Made by a program: the position numbers and the translations under genes
From: Trichuris trichiura
Lineage: Eukaryota; Nematoda; Enoplea; Trichinellida; Trichuridae
Direction: 5' to 3'
Assembly (NCBI GenBank): GCA_037903355.1
Contig: JBAJFE010000060.1
Location: forward strand, 310,001-374,000
Length of the DNA: 64,000 nt
Notes under the pieces: model-generated
Databases searched by the model: none
Seen by the model: the letters and a program-made list of their open reading frames with translations, nothing else
What the model was told of the DNA's origin: nothing
Shown here: positions 26,885-40,500 of the stretch, in pieces
How the letters are laid out: every line of letters starts with the position of its first letter
Position numbering within the stretch: the stretch's first letter is position 1

Positions 26885-29800
26885 ACTTTTATTATCCTTA
26901 CACTTCTTAGTGAACAAAGCGCTGATAAAGATGTGCAATAAATATTGATTTATTTGGAATGCTTCAAGCAATGAAGTCTTCGATCAGCTAATTTTCCATT
27001 TCTACAAGGAAACCAATTATTCCAACAATTGCTTTTTAAGATTAGAAAGCTTTAAAAAACTATTAATACTTAAATGGTATAATTCTGCTGGATCACTTTA
27101 CAAAAAGTCGAAATGACTTGGAAAAGAAGCTCTGTTTGCACTGGCATTGATTTCTATTTCAACATTTCTCCGTCCCCTTTTACGCTTCCAAAGTGTTCGA
27201 TACAATGACGCTCGCTAATGGGAACTTGTAAACAAATCATTAACTTCAGATCAGCATTGCGAACACTGAGATGTCCACTCGGTGCACCGACTTATAATGT
27301 AAGAATGAGAAAACATATTAAAATAATATTTTCAATAATTTTAAATCACTCAGGACCAAGTGTTCGAGACCAGCAACTGGAAGAACATTACCAGATTCGC
27401 AGACAACATAAAAGTGGAACACATGGGAAAGAAAATAATAATTTTAAAACTGCAAAGCTTTATTTTGTCTCCTATACTGCTATAGTAACTCTTAAAGGGT
27501 GACAACAAGCTGGAATTAACACAGATGGAAAATTCTAATATCTAAGCCTGGAGAAAATTCATTTCTGTTGATATTCGTCGTCAGCAGTGTTGGGGATATT
27601 CTGTTGATATTCAGAAAATGCACAGACCCCTCGCTGGTACTGGTTTAACAACTCATAACATGATATAATTGAAATAGGTACCTGTTACCGGTCGACAGTG
27701 AGGTGATTCGGACGTTTAGCAACAAAGCATCTATTACTCGTGTACATAAGGGACGGAGCCGTTAGAAGTCGACGGATAAGCAGCGCTTTATTGTAAACCG
27801 CAAGAAACATCTAACTACCATTCGAATGCAACGAGCGCAAAGGAACGAATGAATGCCGAAACCTGAAAACAGGGTTGACTGCGCTTATCTTCTCCAAAGA
27901 TAACGTAGGTCGATGCTTTTAGTGTATCATATCGTAACTGTGAAAACTAGTCCGCGATTGCGTCGAAAAGTTACATATTCCTAAAAATGAGCAGATGGGC
28001 CGAAAAAACTGGCACTTGCCTTGACATCTGGCCTTATAGATCTGACATTTGGCAGTATGAACGCACTGTCTTGGAGGACCCCAAAAAGTTACTTACTGAC
28101 TTATATCAGCAACAGAAATAGAGGTCATATTTGACTAAGACTACTGCGATTGTTAAATTCAAACAAAGCAGAGCCCTATTGGAGCAACAGGTGATTCGCG
28201 AGAACTTTCCAAATCATTATTTCCTTTCGTTAAGCTTCCATTAATCTCCAGATACAACAAATTTCTCGTAGAACAGTAATCAAGACGACGTCCTGACTTA
28301 AACTGAAAATCAGTCAATTCTTAGTGAAAGAGGAAAAACCTTAACGGTTACAAGTGTTAGTACGCTTGCTTGGTGCAAGTTAAAACAGCCATTAAAAGTG
28401 CATAGCGTCGGTGCAGATAAATTTTCAGCTACCAAAAGCTTTATTCGGTGAGTTGGTAACGACTTGGCTCATAGGCAAAACACTTTGGGTATTGAAAGGC
28501 ATAAGAACTAAATTGCAGTTGATTTGGTTAGCTTCTTTCACTAAGTGACCCTGTTTTAGTAGTCACTATTCATATCCGTCCAGGTAGCTGACTTTAAGCA
28601 GATAAAGAAAGAGAAAATGCCTGAACTCATCTTTGCAGCTTAGTTTCAAGTTGTTAGTAACTTATGAAAGAAAACTACGTTAAAATGTTATGGTTGGGAC
28701 GAAATATTTTTTCATTATTCAATTTCCAACATAATGCACGTTAATGCTGATATTGAAGAAAACATAAACGTCTTGTATTGGGCATAGATATTCTTTCATC
28801 TGATGAAAAAATTAATGGAGTACCCAAAAAGGTAACACCACATATTGTTGTTTACCATGTTTCCTAGTGTTATGCCATCTTTTCAACGTAGAAAGTATGT
28901 GAACGCCTGCTGATCATATACACTGTAAGCTAAAATAATCAGTTTGTTAGAGTGAAGAAGCAAAATATTTAGCTTTCGTGGTCACAATCAAGTTAAGGAA
29001 GCGCTATAAATGTGCGATACGTCAAAAGTTGTAAAGCATTCATGCTGTTGTCTACTTCCTGCTAAAGCTTAGTTTGCGTTCATTTGACCATTCATGGAAG
29101 TTTGAATTTAAAATGTGCTAATGGTGAGGTGTGACGAAATCTGTTGAACCGCAGGTGCCCTAAAGTTGCAGAAACTGTAAGTGCTGGTTAGTAAATAGCA
29201 AAACGAAACTATCTCACAATTAAAATCCAAGAAGGTCGTCCAGTCACTTCAGTTCTTCCTTGATGAAGTAGAAAGCACGTCGAGCAATGGATTACGAAGA
29301 ACAAGCCATACGTATCCATAACCATAAAGCATTAGAAACGGTAACAGTCTTACTGTTGGTCCTAACTTTAAATAAACCGAGCTGCCTTTGGAAGAATTTT
29401 GGTTATGTTTGCAAAGCATCCCAATGTCATTTCAAAACACTATAAACTTTCATCCATTGTAATGAGACGCTGTAGTTAACTTTTGAAAAGTGACGATTCC
29501 CACGAGTAATCAAATGCTGCAGAAATGATCAAGATAACAGAACTGTTTGCACAATGCGACATAGAAATTTTCAAGGTTGTTCACTTGTTAGGCCTTCTAA
29601 TTGCAGCGATCGCTCAAAAAACGCAACTTGCCCTTATCTATAATATACATGTTATTCTGAGAATGCGAACATGTGCATCAATACTATCGGCACAAGCATG
29701 AAGTTGTTCATTGATGTGCCACAATGTGTTGAATAGAGCCCTTTAATTGCTTATTCTCATTCCAGCCGTCTTTGAGCATTTTAGTTCGTCATTACAGGTT

Positions 29801-30256
29801 CTTAGAAAGAAGTCAAAGCTCTCGTTTTGGTACGTGCTTGTCAGCTGATGAAAACTGTGCTGCCAAAGATGCACTGAACAATTCACAGCGCTCAGTAGTT
29901 AATTGCTCTGCTTCCATTCTTCAAGAATAATAAATGCTCATTGCCGGACATCATTGATCCTGTATCGCTAGTTACAAGCTCAATGCGCAGCAAATTATCG
30001 GCAGTTCTAACATTATTAAATGAATTTAACCATTGTCTGGTCGAAATTTTCAATTTATACTTTCTGAATTTTCATAAGGCTGTGAGATAACAACTGACGA
30101 ATGCAACTGGTTCGCCTGATGAATTTGTATACACACTAGTAGTACGGAGCTGTTCTATCTTTCCTTGAGTCACTCAGGCAATTAACGACTAACCGCATCG
30201 AACTCCTCTTTCAATCACATATTTTGCTTTTTAAAATATAAATTAATTCAATTCGC
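26885..30256. other. 3.4-kb stretch without a recognised gene
   Basis: Short frames only. Around 29238-29262 (plus) the translation reads QEGRPVTSV, which resembles the linker motif of mariner transposases, but the frame stops soon after and flanking parts do not match convincingly. No other feature is supported. Confidence 0.5.
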
Positions 30257-30645
30257 TCACTTAGGTATTGCTGAATGCCAGTTGAGTTTTCTAAAACCAG
30301 TGAATGCTTCAGTTTCCATTCCTATCAGCTCTGCTGCTAAAGACAAGACTGCAAATAAATTTTTTAACACACTTTCCACTTGCATTTCATTTATATACTG
30401 TAACCTGCCCGTCTCATTGTCTGGCGGTTTGTATTCGTGTGTTGTCTTCAAAGATGGTCTAAAGCGTACGTTGTAATGGCTTTTCCGTAGTTGTTGTGCA
30501 GTTGACGAACTGTTTTGTTTTTATAAGTTTTCAAAGCAGAAATTATTTATCGTTAATTGTTTTCAAAAGGGATTGTCGTTTATGACATCGCCCGCTAATT
30601 TTTAACTTACCTTTCTTTCGGACAGGTTATTGCGTGTGTTCCCAT
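30257..30645 (-). CDS. Unrecognised conserved-looking protein, head-to-head with NAD synthetase
   Basis: Two exons, 30645-30611 and 30509-30257, join in frame across a 101-bp GTAAGT...CAG intron. From the ATG at 30645 they give 95 residues ending NWHSAIPK. The C-terminal part holds an amphipathic helix-like stretch (YINEMQVESVLKNLFAVLSL). No signal peptide or membrane segment is clear. The frame stays open without an ATG upstream of 30645 to at least 30870 (including a plausible SDFEEADEHARHNLEAQ segment), so the protein may be longer if an upstream exon or alternative start exists. I do not recognise the family. Its start faces that of the NAD synthetase gene, 110 bp away, which suggests a shared promoter. 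Confidence 0.65.
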
Positions 30646-30755
30646 CTGAGCTTCTAGATTATGTCGAGCATGCTCGTCTGCTTCCTCAAAGTCGCTGTCA
30701 ATAGCACCGCACAGTTCAGCTTTATTCGTGTACGTTTTCAGGGACCGATGAATCA
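30646..30755. promoter_or_regulatory. Putative bidirectional promoter
   Basis: Only 110 bases separate the divergent ATGs at 30645 (minus) and 30756 (plus). No TATA box is visible. If the minus-strand gene starts further upstream, this interval is instead a zone of antisense exon overlap. Confidence 0.4.
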
Positions 30756-33700
30756 ATGAGTCGCCAGTTGATAGTGTCTGTTTCCTGTCTGAATCAGTGG
30801 TCACTTGACTTTGCTGGAAACTATGAAAGAATACTGCAGAGTAACTGAATATATTTAGTTTCTTGAAAATGGGTCTGCTCCACTCAGGTATCGAGAAGGC
30901 TTTGCGGGCTGGAGCCAGGCTTCGAGTTGGATCAGAATTAGAAGTATGCGGCGCTGGCTGTCAAGATCACTTCTTCGAACCCGATCTGTATCTGCATTCT
31001 TTGGAAGTTTTAGTTGAACTGATTAAGCATCCAAGTTGTCGGGACATTCTGGTTTACTTAGGAATGTAAGTTCGTGGCGCGTATTTCCGATTTTTTCCCT
31101 TATTATTCGAAGATTAAGGAGCTTAGATGAAGAATCAAAATGGATTTTCTTCTAATCGGCTAATCCGATGCCCGCTTTTCAGCCTCATTAAAGTTTAAGT
31201 GCTCACGATTTACCTTTCGAAATTTTCTGTCTCATTGTTGATTGTGACGACAAAAGTCAGTGCATTCAAGCTACCTTTTGCCGATTCATTCAACTGTTCA
31301 CAGTCTCCTAAATTTTATAGGAAGGAAAATGAGGAGATTACATATGCAGAATCAGATGTTAGCGAATTGCAAATAATCTTTAGCTTTGAATAGGAGTTTC
31401 AATGGATTAGTGATATCAGATATGTTTGCGTGTAACATATTGAGCAAGTTTCTAAAAAGCTATGACAAATCGTGTCCTCATTCGTCCTGACTCATTCAAT
31501 AAAAATTGGCTACGTGGCGGCAAAGTTACTATCTCTGCGTGCATAGTGTGATTCAAGTTTGTTCTTTGAATTGCAGGCCAGTAATGCATAACGGCAGAGC
31601 GTACAGCTGTCAAGTGATATTCTTGAACAGGTAAGAGGCATTTGTTGTCGTGAATCCGAACTGTTCGTTGCAGAAGAGTATTGTTGATTCACCCGAAGCA
31701 GGTTCTAAATGATTCTGGATTGCATCGAGAGAGCCGCTGGTTTGCTGCTTGGAACAGACCGTTTGAAGTCGAAGACTACTATGTCCCACCCATCCTGAAG
31801 GATGTTACGGGACAGGTAAGAGCAACTGTTGTTTCATTCTGTATGAATATCTAAATTTTCAAAGTCTACTGTGCCATTTGGCGATGCTGTCCTGGCAACG
31901 TTGGATACATGCGTGGGTTCGGAAGTTAGCGAAGAACTGTGGGCATCTTCCAGGTTTCTAGCAACGTCAGATACAAAATGTTGTAACGTGTTTTCTCTAG
32001 TCCTTATGCGAACTTGAGCCTTGAAGGAATAGAAATATTCTGCAATTCAACAGTACACTATCATGAGCTAGGCAAGCCAGAATATTCCGTAGGTATGATG
32101 GTGGAAAGTGTCAATCAGAAGTTCGGAGGTATTTATATACGTGCGAATCAACGTGGATGCGATGGTGATTCCGTTTACTACGACGGCTCTTCTCTGATTG
32201 CTGTGAATGGCTCATTGGTTGCTTGTTCGGATAGTTTCAGCCTTTCTGAAGTTGTACGTACCGATTCTTTGCTCCAAAAAGGGGAATTTCATAACGAGTA
32301 TATAAGCTTTCATCCTAATTGTCAATAAGTTAATGCAACTGATTTTAAATAGTATCAATATTTTTATGGACATAAATAACTTTCGCTTATTCGTATTGTT
32401 TTTTCCTTTTTAGTCAGTAAGGCAGAATAAATATTAGTAATACTCGAGCTTTCTTACAATAAGCATTTTGAATTTTTTCCATTCAGGAGGTCGTTATTGC
32501 CGTAGCCGACTTAGAGGAGCTTCGTTGGTACCGTAGGCAGCTTCACTTGAATAGAGAACAGGTAAATTTTAAAATTAGTTTTTCATTTGACTTTACGTTT
32601 TGCGAAAGGCCTTTCGCTCAAGACCGCTGGTACGAGTGACTGTAGACTTTGAACTATCAATTGAATCGCATCTCACAGATCAGCCATCTCTTCCGGTTAC
32701 TAAGCCTACGCTAACAGACGAAGAAGAAATAGAGTACTTACAATTTTTAGAAATTAACTTTCCTTTGTAATGTGCTTTATTTTTATCCTATTCAGATTTG
32801 CCGGTGCTTGTTGGCTTTGGGATTACTTAAGGCGAAGTGGACAAAACGGCTTTCTTCTTCCATTAAGTGGCGGTATGGATAGTTCATCAGTAGCTTGCAT
32901 TGTTGCGTCGATGTGTCATCTTTTGTATGCAGCATGTAATAGAAATGGTATAGTACCACTTGGATGTACTTAGCAACGATGATCAACTAGTGTTGATGTC
33001 CATTTAGACAAAAGTGTACTAAAGGATTTGCGTCGGGTTGTAAGCGACAAGGAGTTTAAGCCAGAAAGTGTTCGCGACATTTGCAAGCGACTGTTTTTTA
33101 CATTTTACATGAGCGGTGAATATTCCAGCCAGCAAAGCGAGGCCAATGCAAAAATTCTTTCCGAAGATATTGGCGCGTAAGTTTTTTTCGCTTCCCCTTT
33201 TGGCGTTAAATTGCGTTTCATTTTAGTACGCACTTTACGTTGCCAATAAATGGTGTGGTGACAGCATTTTTGAAAACCTTTGCCGCTGTATCGCAAGGAA
33301 GGTTGCCTTCGTTTATGGCTGCTGGTGGAACACGGCGTGAAGATATTGCATTGCAAAATGTTCAGGCTCGTGTCCGCATGGTGCTTGCGTATCTGTTCGC
33401 CCAGCTAACGCTTTGGATGTCATCACGTCCTGGACGTCTGCTTGTTCTAGGTTCATCGAATGCGTGTGAAAGGTGCTCTTTCAGTCCGAGTTTTGGAAAG
33501 AATTAATATCTCGGTTTAAGCGTTGTGGGGTATTTCACCAAGTACGATTGCTCATCCGCTGATATCAACCCGATAGGATCGTTGGGAAAGGAAACTCTGC
33601 GCACTTTCTTAGTTCATTGCCGAAATAAATACGGATATGCCTCGCTTCAGAAGTAAGATGTTTATTAAATATTTTATAGAAATAGTTGATCTGTCTAGCG

Positions 33701-34558
33701 TACTTTGCATGCGCCCAACGGCCGAACTGGCACCTCCGAAAGAGGGAAAATCTCAGCTTGATGAAGTAAGAGAGTAAACAAGTTCGCTCTTCACACCTAT
33801 CGAAACTAATGATCAGCCTTTGCTGCTTCATGTATATAGTTGTTATTTTATGTCCAATTGTCGGCAGTTGTCCATCCGATGCCGATTCGAGTTGTAATTA
33901 TTCTTGCTTACTTAGTTTGCTATCATGAAGCCATTTTGAGGTAAGTCTGTAACGGCATAGTATGCGTGACTTGCTTCCTCTGCACGATTAAGTCGTTTGC
34001 CTGTAGTTTCAAATGATATGCCTATTAATCATCTTTAACATAGGATGACATTGGCTTGTCTTATCAAGACATAGATGTCATGAACACCATACGTAAAGAG
34101 TACGGCTGCGGTCCGTTTACAATGTTTTGTAAGCTCTTGCCCATGTGGAAAGGACATAAAGAGCCTAAACAGGTTATTTACTTTCGCATGTTGTTTACCC
34201 TCTTTCATGTGCTATGAACATTGGTAAAACTTGTGTTCCAATTGTGTGATAATATAGTATTTTAAAAAGGAGCAAAATTGTGTGACCTTTTGCAGATTGC
34301 GAATAAGGTGAAGCGCTACTTTGAAGCCTACGCTGCGAATCGTCACAAAATGACTACGCTAACTCCGTCCTATCATGCCGACTTTAGAGACTTAGAAGAT
34401 CGTCGTTTTGACCAACGCCCATTCTTGTATAACTCTTGGTGGACATGGCAATTCAAAAAGATTGAGCTAGAGGTAAAAGCAAAATGATGGAATTCCATTT
34501 ACATTATCATTATTATTGTTACTTTCAGCTGGACAATATTAGCGATTCGCGAACTTAG
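30756..34558 (+). CDS. qns-1: Glutamine-dependent NAD+ synthetase with altered glutaminase nucleophile
   Basis: Sixteen exons join in frame: 30756-30840, 30888-31065, 31577-31630, 31674-31815, 31865-31953, 32001-32253, 32487-32561, 32609-32733, 32796-32924, 32991-33176, 33227-33472, 33521-33652, 33699-33765, 34044-34172, 34296-34472, 34529-34558. The product is 698 residues, close to the human length of about 706. Residues 1-270 are the nitrilase-type glutaminase domain (CLNQWSLDF near the start; Glu45 and Lys114 of the triad present). Residues about 320-690 are the ATP-dependent amidating domain, with the pyrophosphate loop SGGMDSS at 358-364, then [14 protein letters not shown] and [10 protein letters not shown]. 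It makes NAD+ from deamido-NAD+, ATP and glutamine in the cytosol. Residue 175, the catalytic Cys of the family, is Ser (codon AGC, 31928-31930). The last exon is a choice: without it the frame would stop at 34487. Confidence 0.95.
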
Positions 34559-37500
34559 ACCGGGATTCGACTGGCGCCTTAATAATTTACATAATCTATC
34601 ACGGCGATCATTATGTTTTGCTTTCGCGTTTCTTTTCGTTAAATGTTTAGATGTTGGCTACGGCTAATTGCAAACAGCCGCTAAATTAATGTTCAATTAA
34701 ATTATTGATGCATACAAAGCTGAAAAATGTAGTATTTACCTTTGAACGCTGAACTTCCGTCGCAAATGAAATCCGTGCTGTTCTATTAAGTTCACGGCAC
34801 TCTGTATTAGCTGCTTGAAAAGTACAGCGACAGAACCTAAACAGATGGCAAGGTTACTCGTATAGCAACATTGCATTTTGAGTTTCACGATCGTCGACAA
34901 GAAAGGCATTACTATCTGTAAGAAATTTCACAAAGCTGACGGGTGACATTTACTGCGCAACTTTCGTACGCCATACGCATTTGCGTTTTAATAATAATGT
35001 AACCATATTAATCTATGCAGCAGCTTCCTACAACGATGCTGATTTTCGGTTATTTGCGAAACGTAAATGCGTTAGAAGACAGCTAACTTTGTGTGAAATG
35101 TTACAAAACAGCGTAGCGCTAGAGTATGTACCCAGCAAAGAAGATAAGTTTAAATGCCGACACAAGATAAGCTTGAATTGTCGGGCTCTTTTGTGAAAAT
35201 TGTTTCCAACAAATTCAAACTGGTAGCCTATATAAGCGTTTAGAATCTGACGTTTCGAAGTAAAGTTGATACTTTTGCAATATGTTGGTACTCTTGTGCA
35301 CCCATTTGTAACACGAACTATTGCACGGATTTATTTAACAACAAATACTGCGTCTGGTCGTACTCATATTAACGAACTGCAGTATAGCAACCGCAAATTC
35401 CTCGTTATTAAAGCCACTCGGGCTATTGCATTGCAAAAGTGTTAATGGAGTTCGCATTGAAAAGTTGCATGGTTTCGTGACAGCAACCTTTTTGTTTGCA
35501 TTGGCATTGTTAAACATGCTGCCAACATAATAGCATATAAGCTTTTTGCTTTTATCTAACTTGTTCATGCTGTTCAGGGATTTTGATTAACGTTTCTGAT
35601 AGTCAGTAGTCGTGTTAACTGAGCGTTGGTTAATAACAATTATTTGCAAACAGGTTAATGACCATTGTTTTTAGGTAAATGACAGTTACAGTAATGGTAT
35701 TATTCATTCTTTTCATGCTGAAATAACGTTAAACAAATGATAAATGCATAATCAGACTATACGACAAAAGTCTAATTTAAGAGTCATTCAGCGCAACAAA
35801 GAAACTTCGTTTCCCTGAACTGAAGTGTATCTATTGGAATATGTATGTATTTTCGTAGCGTTTAAACGTAAGCGTGAATTTAGTGCGGTTGATTCAAGTT
35901 TGCTCTCAGTATTCGTAACACTTTAGTCTTAAAGAGGTTTTTTCCTTGCACAGACGAAATACCTGCTCTTCTACTTCAATTTGCGATGCTCCATTCAATC
36001 ATGTTGATACGTGGCACATTAAATAGCACTTTTCAACTAAGAAATTTATAAATATTAACATTAATAAAAGTAATTCATGTAGCTGGCCACCTGTGTGACG
36101 CTTAATGTTTGACATACCATTTTGAAAAAGTTTAAAAGCAGCAGAGGTTACAACTCAGGCAGTTAGGATGTGGTGACGGTGAGCTCCACGACAAGAAAAA
36201 TCAGACCAAACGTTAAAATTATAAGTAGCTTAAAAGTGTTAATAGTCCGCATGCATAAAGTTAGCAGCACCTGCAGCATCTATATTTTTGAGGCAGAAAA
36301 GCTAAGCCATAGTATTTCCTATGCAAATACTGCAAGTAGTGATACTTCGAAAGTGGCTGCACCACAAATGGAAAGGCATCAACAAGGAAGTGATTTACTA
36401 AAATCAGTTCTAAGAGTCAAAACTTTGCAGTACAGAGTCAGATGCACCATTTCATGTATCAAGCTATGGAAGACACTTTTCAATAGAAGCACCCAATGAT
36501 TCGTCTAACTATGCAGCTTTCCATTTAATCTATTTTCTCATGCAAAAGTATGAATGTTAATAATAACTGCAAGTCATTATAAGGTGATTGTAAAGCGTAC
36601 AGTAATATTAATATATTAACTAAGAAACATTCGGATACTATGGAAGTGATGGTGGGCTTGAAATTTCCATGTGGGCATAATTCTATTCAAAATGTTGCAA
36701 TTATTCTTTCGTGAATAGCAAATTCACAAAAAAGACAGCCAGAGCACTTATGAAAGAATTCAGCTGAAACCCAGTTGTTCATACTGATGATTACAGAGTA
36801 TTTACTTCAAAGTCAATTCAAACGTGACATGTATTTGATCGAAGACGAGCTTGAAGGCTTACTTTACAGGTAGTTACGAATTATCATGAACTATAGTTGC
36901 AATCACTCGTGGCACAGCATATCTTGAAACAAAATTATGAAGTCAAGTTCAGTAAAGAAAACTGTCTATAAAATGGGATATACGTAGCGAGATCTGTTCT
37001 TGACATGGTGACACATGAATTGAAAGTACCGGAAAGGAGTGACAAGAAAATGGACGAAGGTAAAATAATCAGGAAGCAGAAGAAAGCGACAGTAAACAGG
37101 ACTTCCATGTTATTGTCAGGTGATTGATCAACTTCAGCTAAAGCTCTTAATGTTTGCACATCTGTTAGAGCAGGTGTAAATTCTAATATTAGCATTGCAA
37201 ATACCCGCAGATTTGCTTTCCATTTTAAACATTTGCGCGCTTATCAGTGCGGTTACTGAAAAATTTTCCTAACTAAAATTCTAAAAAAGACGCATTCAAT
37301 GCTCTTAAAAATTAAGAAAATCTAAAATTTTATCAGCAAGCAGTCTTCGATGTATAGTTGCCTCAGAATAATTAGACAAAATTTATTCAACATGGTTTTG
37401 CCAGTCGTGAGAATATACTTCTAACCCCTAAGCCATGCTGATTTCAGTTCTAGCAAATGAAGATTAATATTTTGCTGAATCAATGGTTCACGAGATTTGT

Positions 37501-40500
37501 TGAAATAAGCTGAGCACTAAATGATATCCATACCAACTACTTTGTTTGAAGTGCTACGAACAAGAGCGTAAATGAAGTTAATACATGACAAACCAACCGT
37601 GAGAATTATATATAGACCAGAAGAGTTACAAGCTTAAATGAACCGTTCTAGTTTCATACAGTTTACGAATTTAATATTAGCTAGTGTATACTACCTTCAG
37701 CTTTTCTATGCTTCATTAGGAAGTTTGGCTGCAAAGAGGCATTGTTCTCTATTCAACCCAGTTTCAGCGGGCTCACATTGCGGTAGCAGAGCTTTCTTTT
37801 CATATAGTCCGGACAGCTGTGCACGCTGAATGCATTCTTTGTGAAAAATGCCATTCTACTGACGCGCTGTTGAATTCGAAAGTGAAATAGGCGTTGCTGC
37901 AAAGTTTGCAATACCGTTTTAATGAGCCGAGAACTAGAGAAAGCACAGAGAATTTACAAAACACTGTTCAATTAGCATACACACTGACTCGCTTACTGCG
38001 ACCAGTTCCTGCTCTTCCCTATGCCGTATTCATTACCTGCCCTTTTTATATTGCAGAGTGCTTTTGTCCAGTTGCGCCTAATCTTACTTTTTGTTCAATA
38101 GCAGTTTCCCGGAAAACGTTTTTTCAGTTTTACTTTCCTTTCACAAAGCGTTAAAGCGAATGTTGCCTTGTTGCGCTTTTGATTATTTATGCCATGTGAA
38201 CAATTAACTTACATTGTTTTCCAGAAACATGTTAACTAACTTTTCTTATCGTATTACTGCAGAACCAACTTTGAGGAGAAAACCTTTCCCATTAAAGTGA
38301 CGATCTTCTCTTAAGTCATTTTCTGTGCTACTAAGACGAACGCATTATCTTTCAGCTATGAGGAAAATTAAACAATCGATATGGATTACCTCAGAAAATT
38401 GATGTTCAGACGCGCTTTCTAATTTGCGCAGGCCGAACTTGGTTTAGTTCGAAAGAGTTTCCACTTTTCCTTAGGCTTAAGCAGATGCATAGTCTTCTTT
38501 CAGTTTACTAGTTAACAGGGAAACCTTTTATCTTTAAATCCTTACAGTGTTATGCTTGTTCAGGATCAACCTTTTTTGGTTGTTCAAAATTGTGTTGAGC
38601 ATGATGTTTCGTAAGTTAAATGGAAATAAATAAATTACGGTTACATTGAGCCTATTTTCACATGGCAAATCTTGAACTTATGAACTTATAACTTAGATCC
38701 CGATAGGTCCAACCAGCTGCTATGCCGTCAGTTTTCATCAATATGCACAGTGATACGTTACACATTCCATCTCACTGAAACGTCAGGAAATCAAGCTGTC
38801 TGCTAATTTGTGCTTTTCCCGTGTAGTCAATTTTTTGCATTTAAGTCAACTCATTGACGCTGTCACCTTACAGTGAGTCAATGACGTTTCGCTGTCCTTA
38901 AGCAACTGCATGTCAAACCACTAATTTCAGAAGAACAGAGGCTTCTAGAGGAAGTTTTGTGAACAGACTGCGTTCATAAATAGGCGGATTTGCAAAATGA
39001 TGCAACCTAAATTGACATTGTTCCATAGACGTAGTGGAACAATGGTCTTCCATGCTCCCCCATAAAAAAACGTCGCAATAGCGAGGCCTGTTTCATCTAA
39101 GCACAATAAAGTTTCGAGAGAAGTAACAGTGAGTGCATGTTTGCATTTCTGCAACACATGCATGAACCTGGTTTTCACCAGAGGTAAACATGCTTAAGCT
39201 AGTTCCTTCCTAAATCGGCTTCCGTTCACAAGCCGAGCTACGATGACACTTGTGTATCATAATTAGCCTTTCCAGAGATTGCGCTTGTTGTCCATTTGCC
39301 TGTTTAGACTCGCGTGACAATAGTTTTAGATTAAAGTAAACATTGGCTAGCCATTTTCGAATCTTACATGTGAAAGCACTGCTGACCAAGGCGATGGAAC
39401 GAATAAGCTTCTTAGTGCCGCCGAAACGATTGAAACGTGATTGCCCATCCCCTACAACAGTGAAAAGTATCCACCGAAACGACTAGTAGGAACAACCTAC
39501 GTGAGCTGAAAATTGAAATGGCGCTGGAAATTTTCGCAAAACAAATGAAAATACGTTTGGATAAACGAACGTGCATTTTACTTGTTAACTGGTTTTTCAA
39601 TTTTCAAATATGGAAAACTTCACTACATGAACAGCTCGTTAAATTGGAAGAGTGCAATACGCAGATGGGCTTCTGCTCGTTTTGGTTCCCTTAATCACAA
39701 TTGTCTTGCTTCAAATGGACACGATTGAAAATTCTAGTTTGTTCAAATACAGAATGAACTGAATATAAACTCTTTTCAGTTGCGCCTATTACATACGTAC
39801 ATCAAATATAGAAATACTGGCACGTTTCTCAGCGATGCAATGCCATGATTGAATTCCCGCAGAAGCACTCATGGAAGCACTAACGCACAAAAGCAGCTAG
39901 CAATTTTTGTGTCAGTATGTTTACTGTTTAATTATTAACAGTGTTTATTTGTGTCATCTCAAAGGAAACAGATAAACAATGAACTGTTCAAGTAGGAATC
40001 GGCGACATGAAAAAAATGAAATAATATGGAAAACTATCGGAACGTTAGAGACCCATGCCAGTGGAGAGCTTCCTTAAAGGGTTTGTTTTTGCAATCACTT
40101 GATATAGTTAATATTTTACTTGCACAAAATTGGCTGTTTTATAACATGGGCAAATCTTGCTTTATTGATCTGGTCAGTGGCTGCTCTTTCTTCAGGCTAC
40201 TATTGTTACAATCCCATTAGTGTTATTATAACAAAAGATGTAAAGTCGAAGCCTAACACACAAAATTTAGTTCAGAATGCAAATGTTAGTTTTCTGTAAA
40301 GGCAGATTGGCATATGGAGCGGTATGGTTGAGCAAATAACTTCATCCAACTTCAAAGAAGTCAGTTGAATTTATCAGCTTTGAATTAACTTACTAATAGC
40401 TTGAACTGCACTCTGTAGCAATAGCGAAGTTGGAAGACAAAGTGCATTAGAACTCTAAATGCAATCTTTAATCGCCATGCATTAAAAGACAATTTGCATA

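Noticed and set aside
29230..29300. QEGRPVTSV, possible second mariner copy
   Set aside because: Only nine matching residues; flanking sequence does not follow the family in any frame.
32925..32990. In-frame stops after SGGMDSS in NAD synthetase, suggesting a pseudogene
   Set aside because: A 66-bp intron with a GTATGC donor and a ctag acceptor removes them and restores the conserved frame.
33653..33698. Apparent stop and frameshift after SLQ in NAD synthetase
   Set aside because: A 46-bp GTAAGA...CTAG intron resolves it and restores the match to the family.
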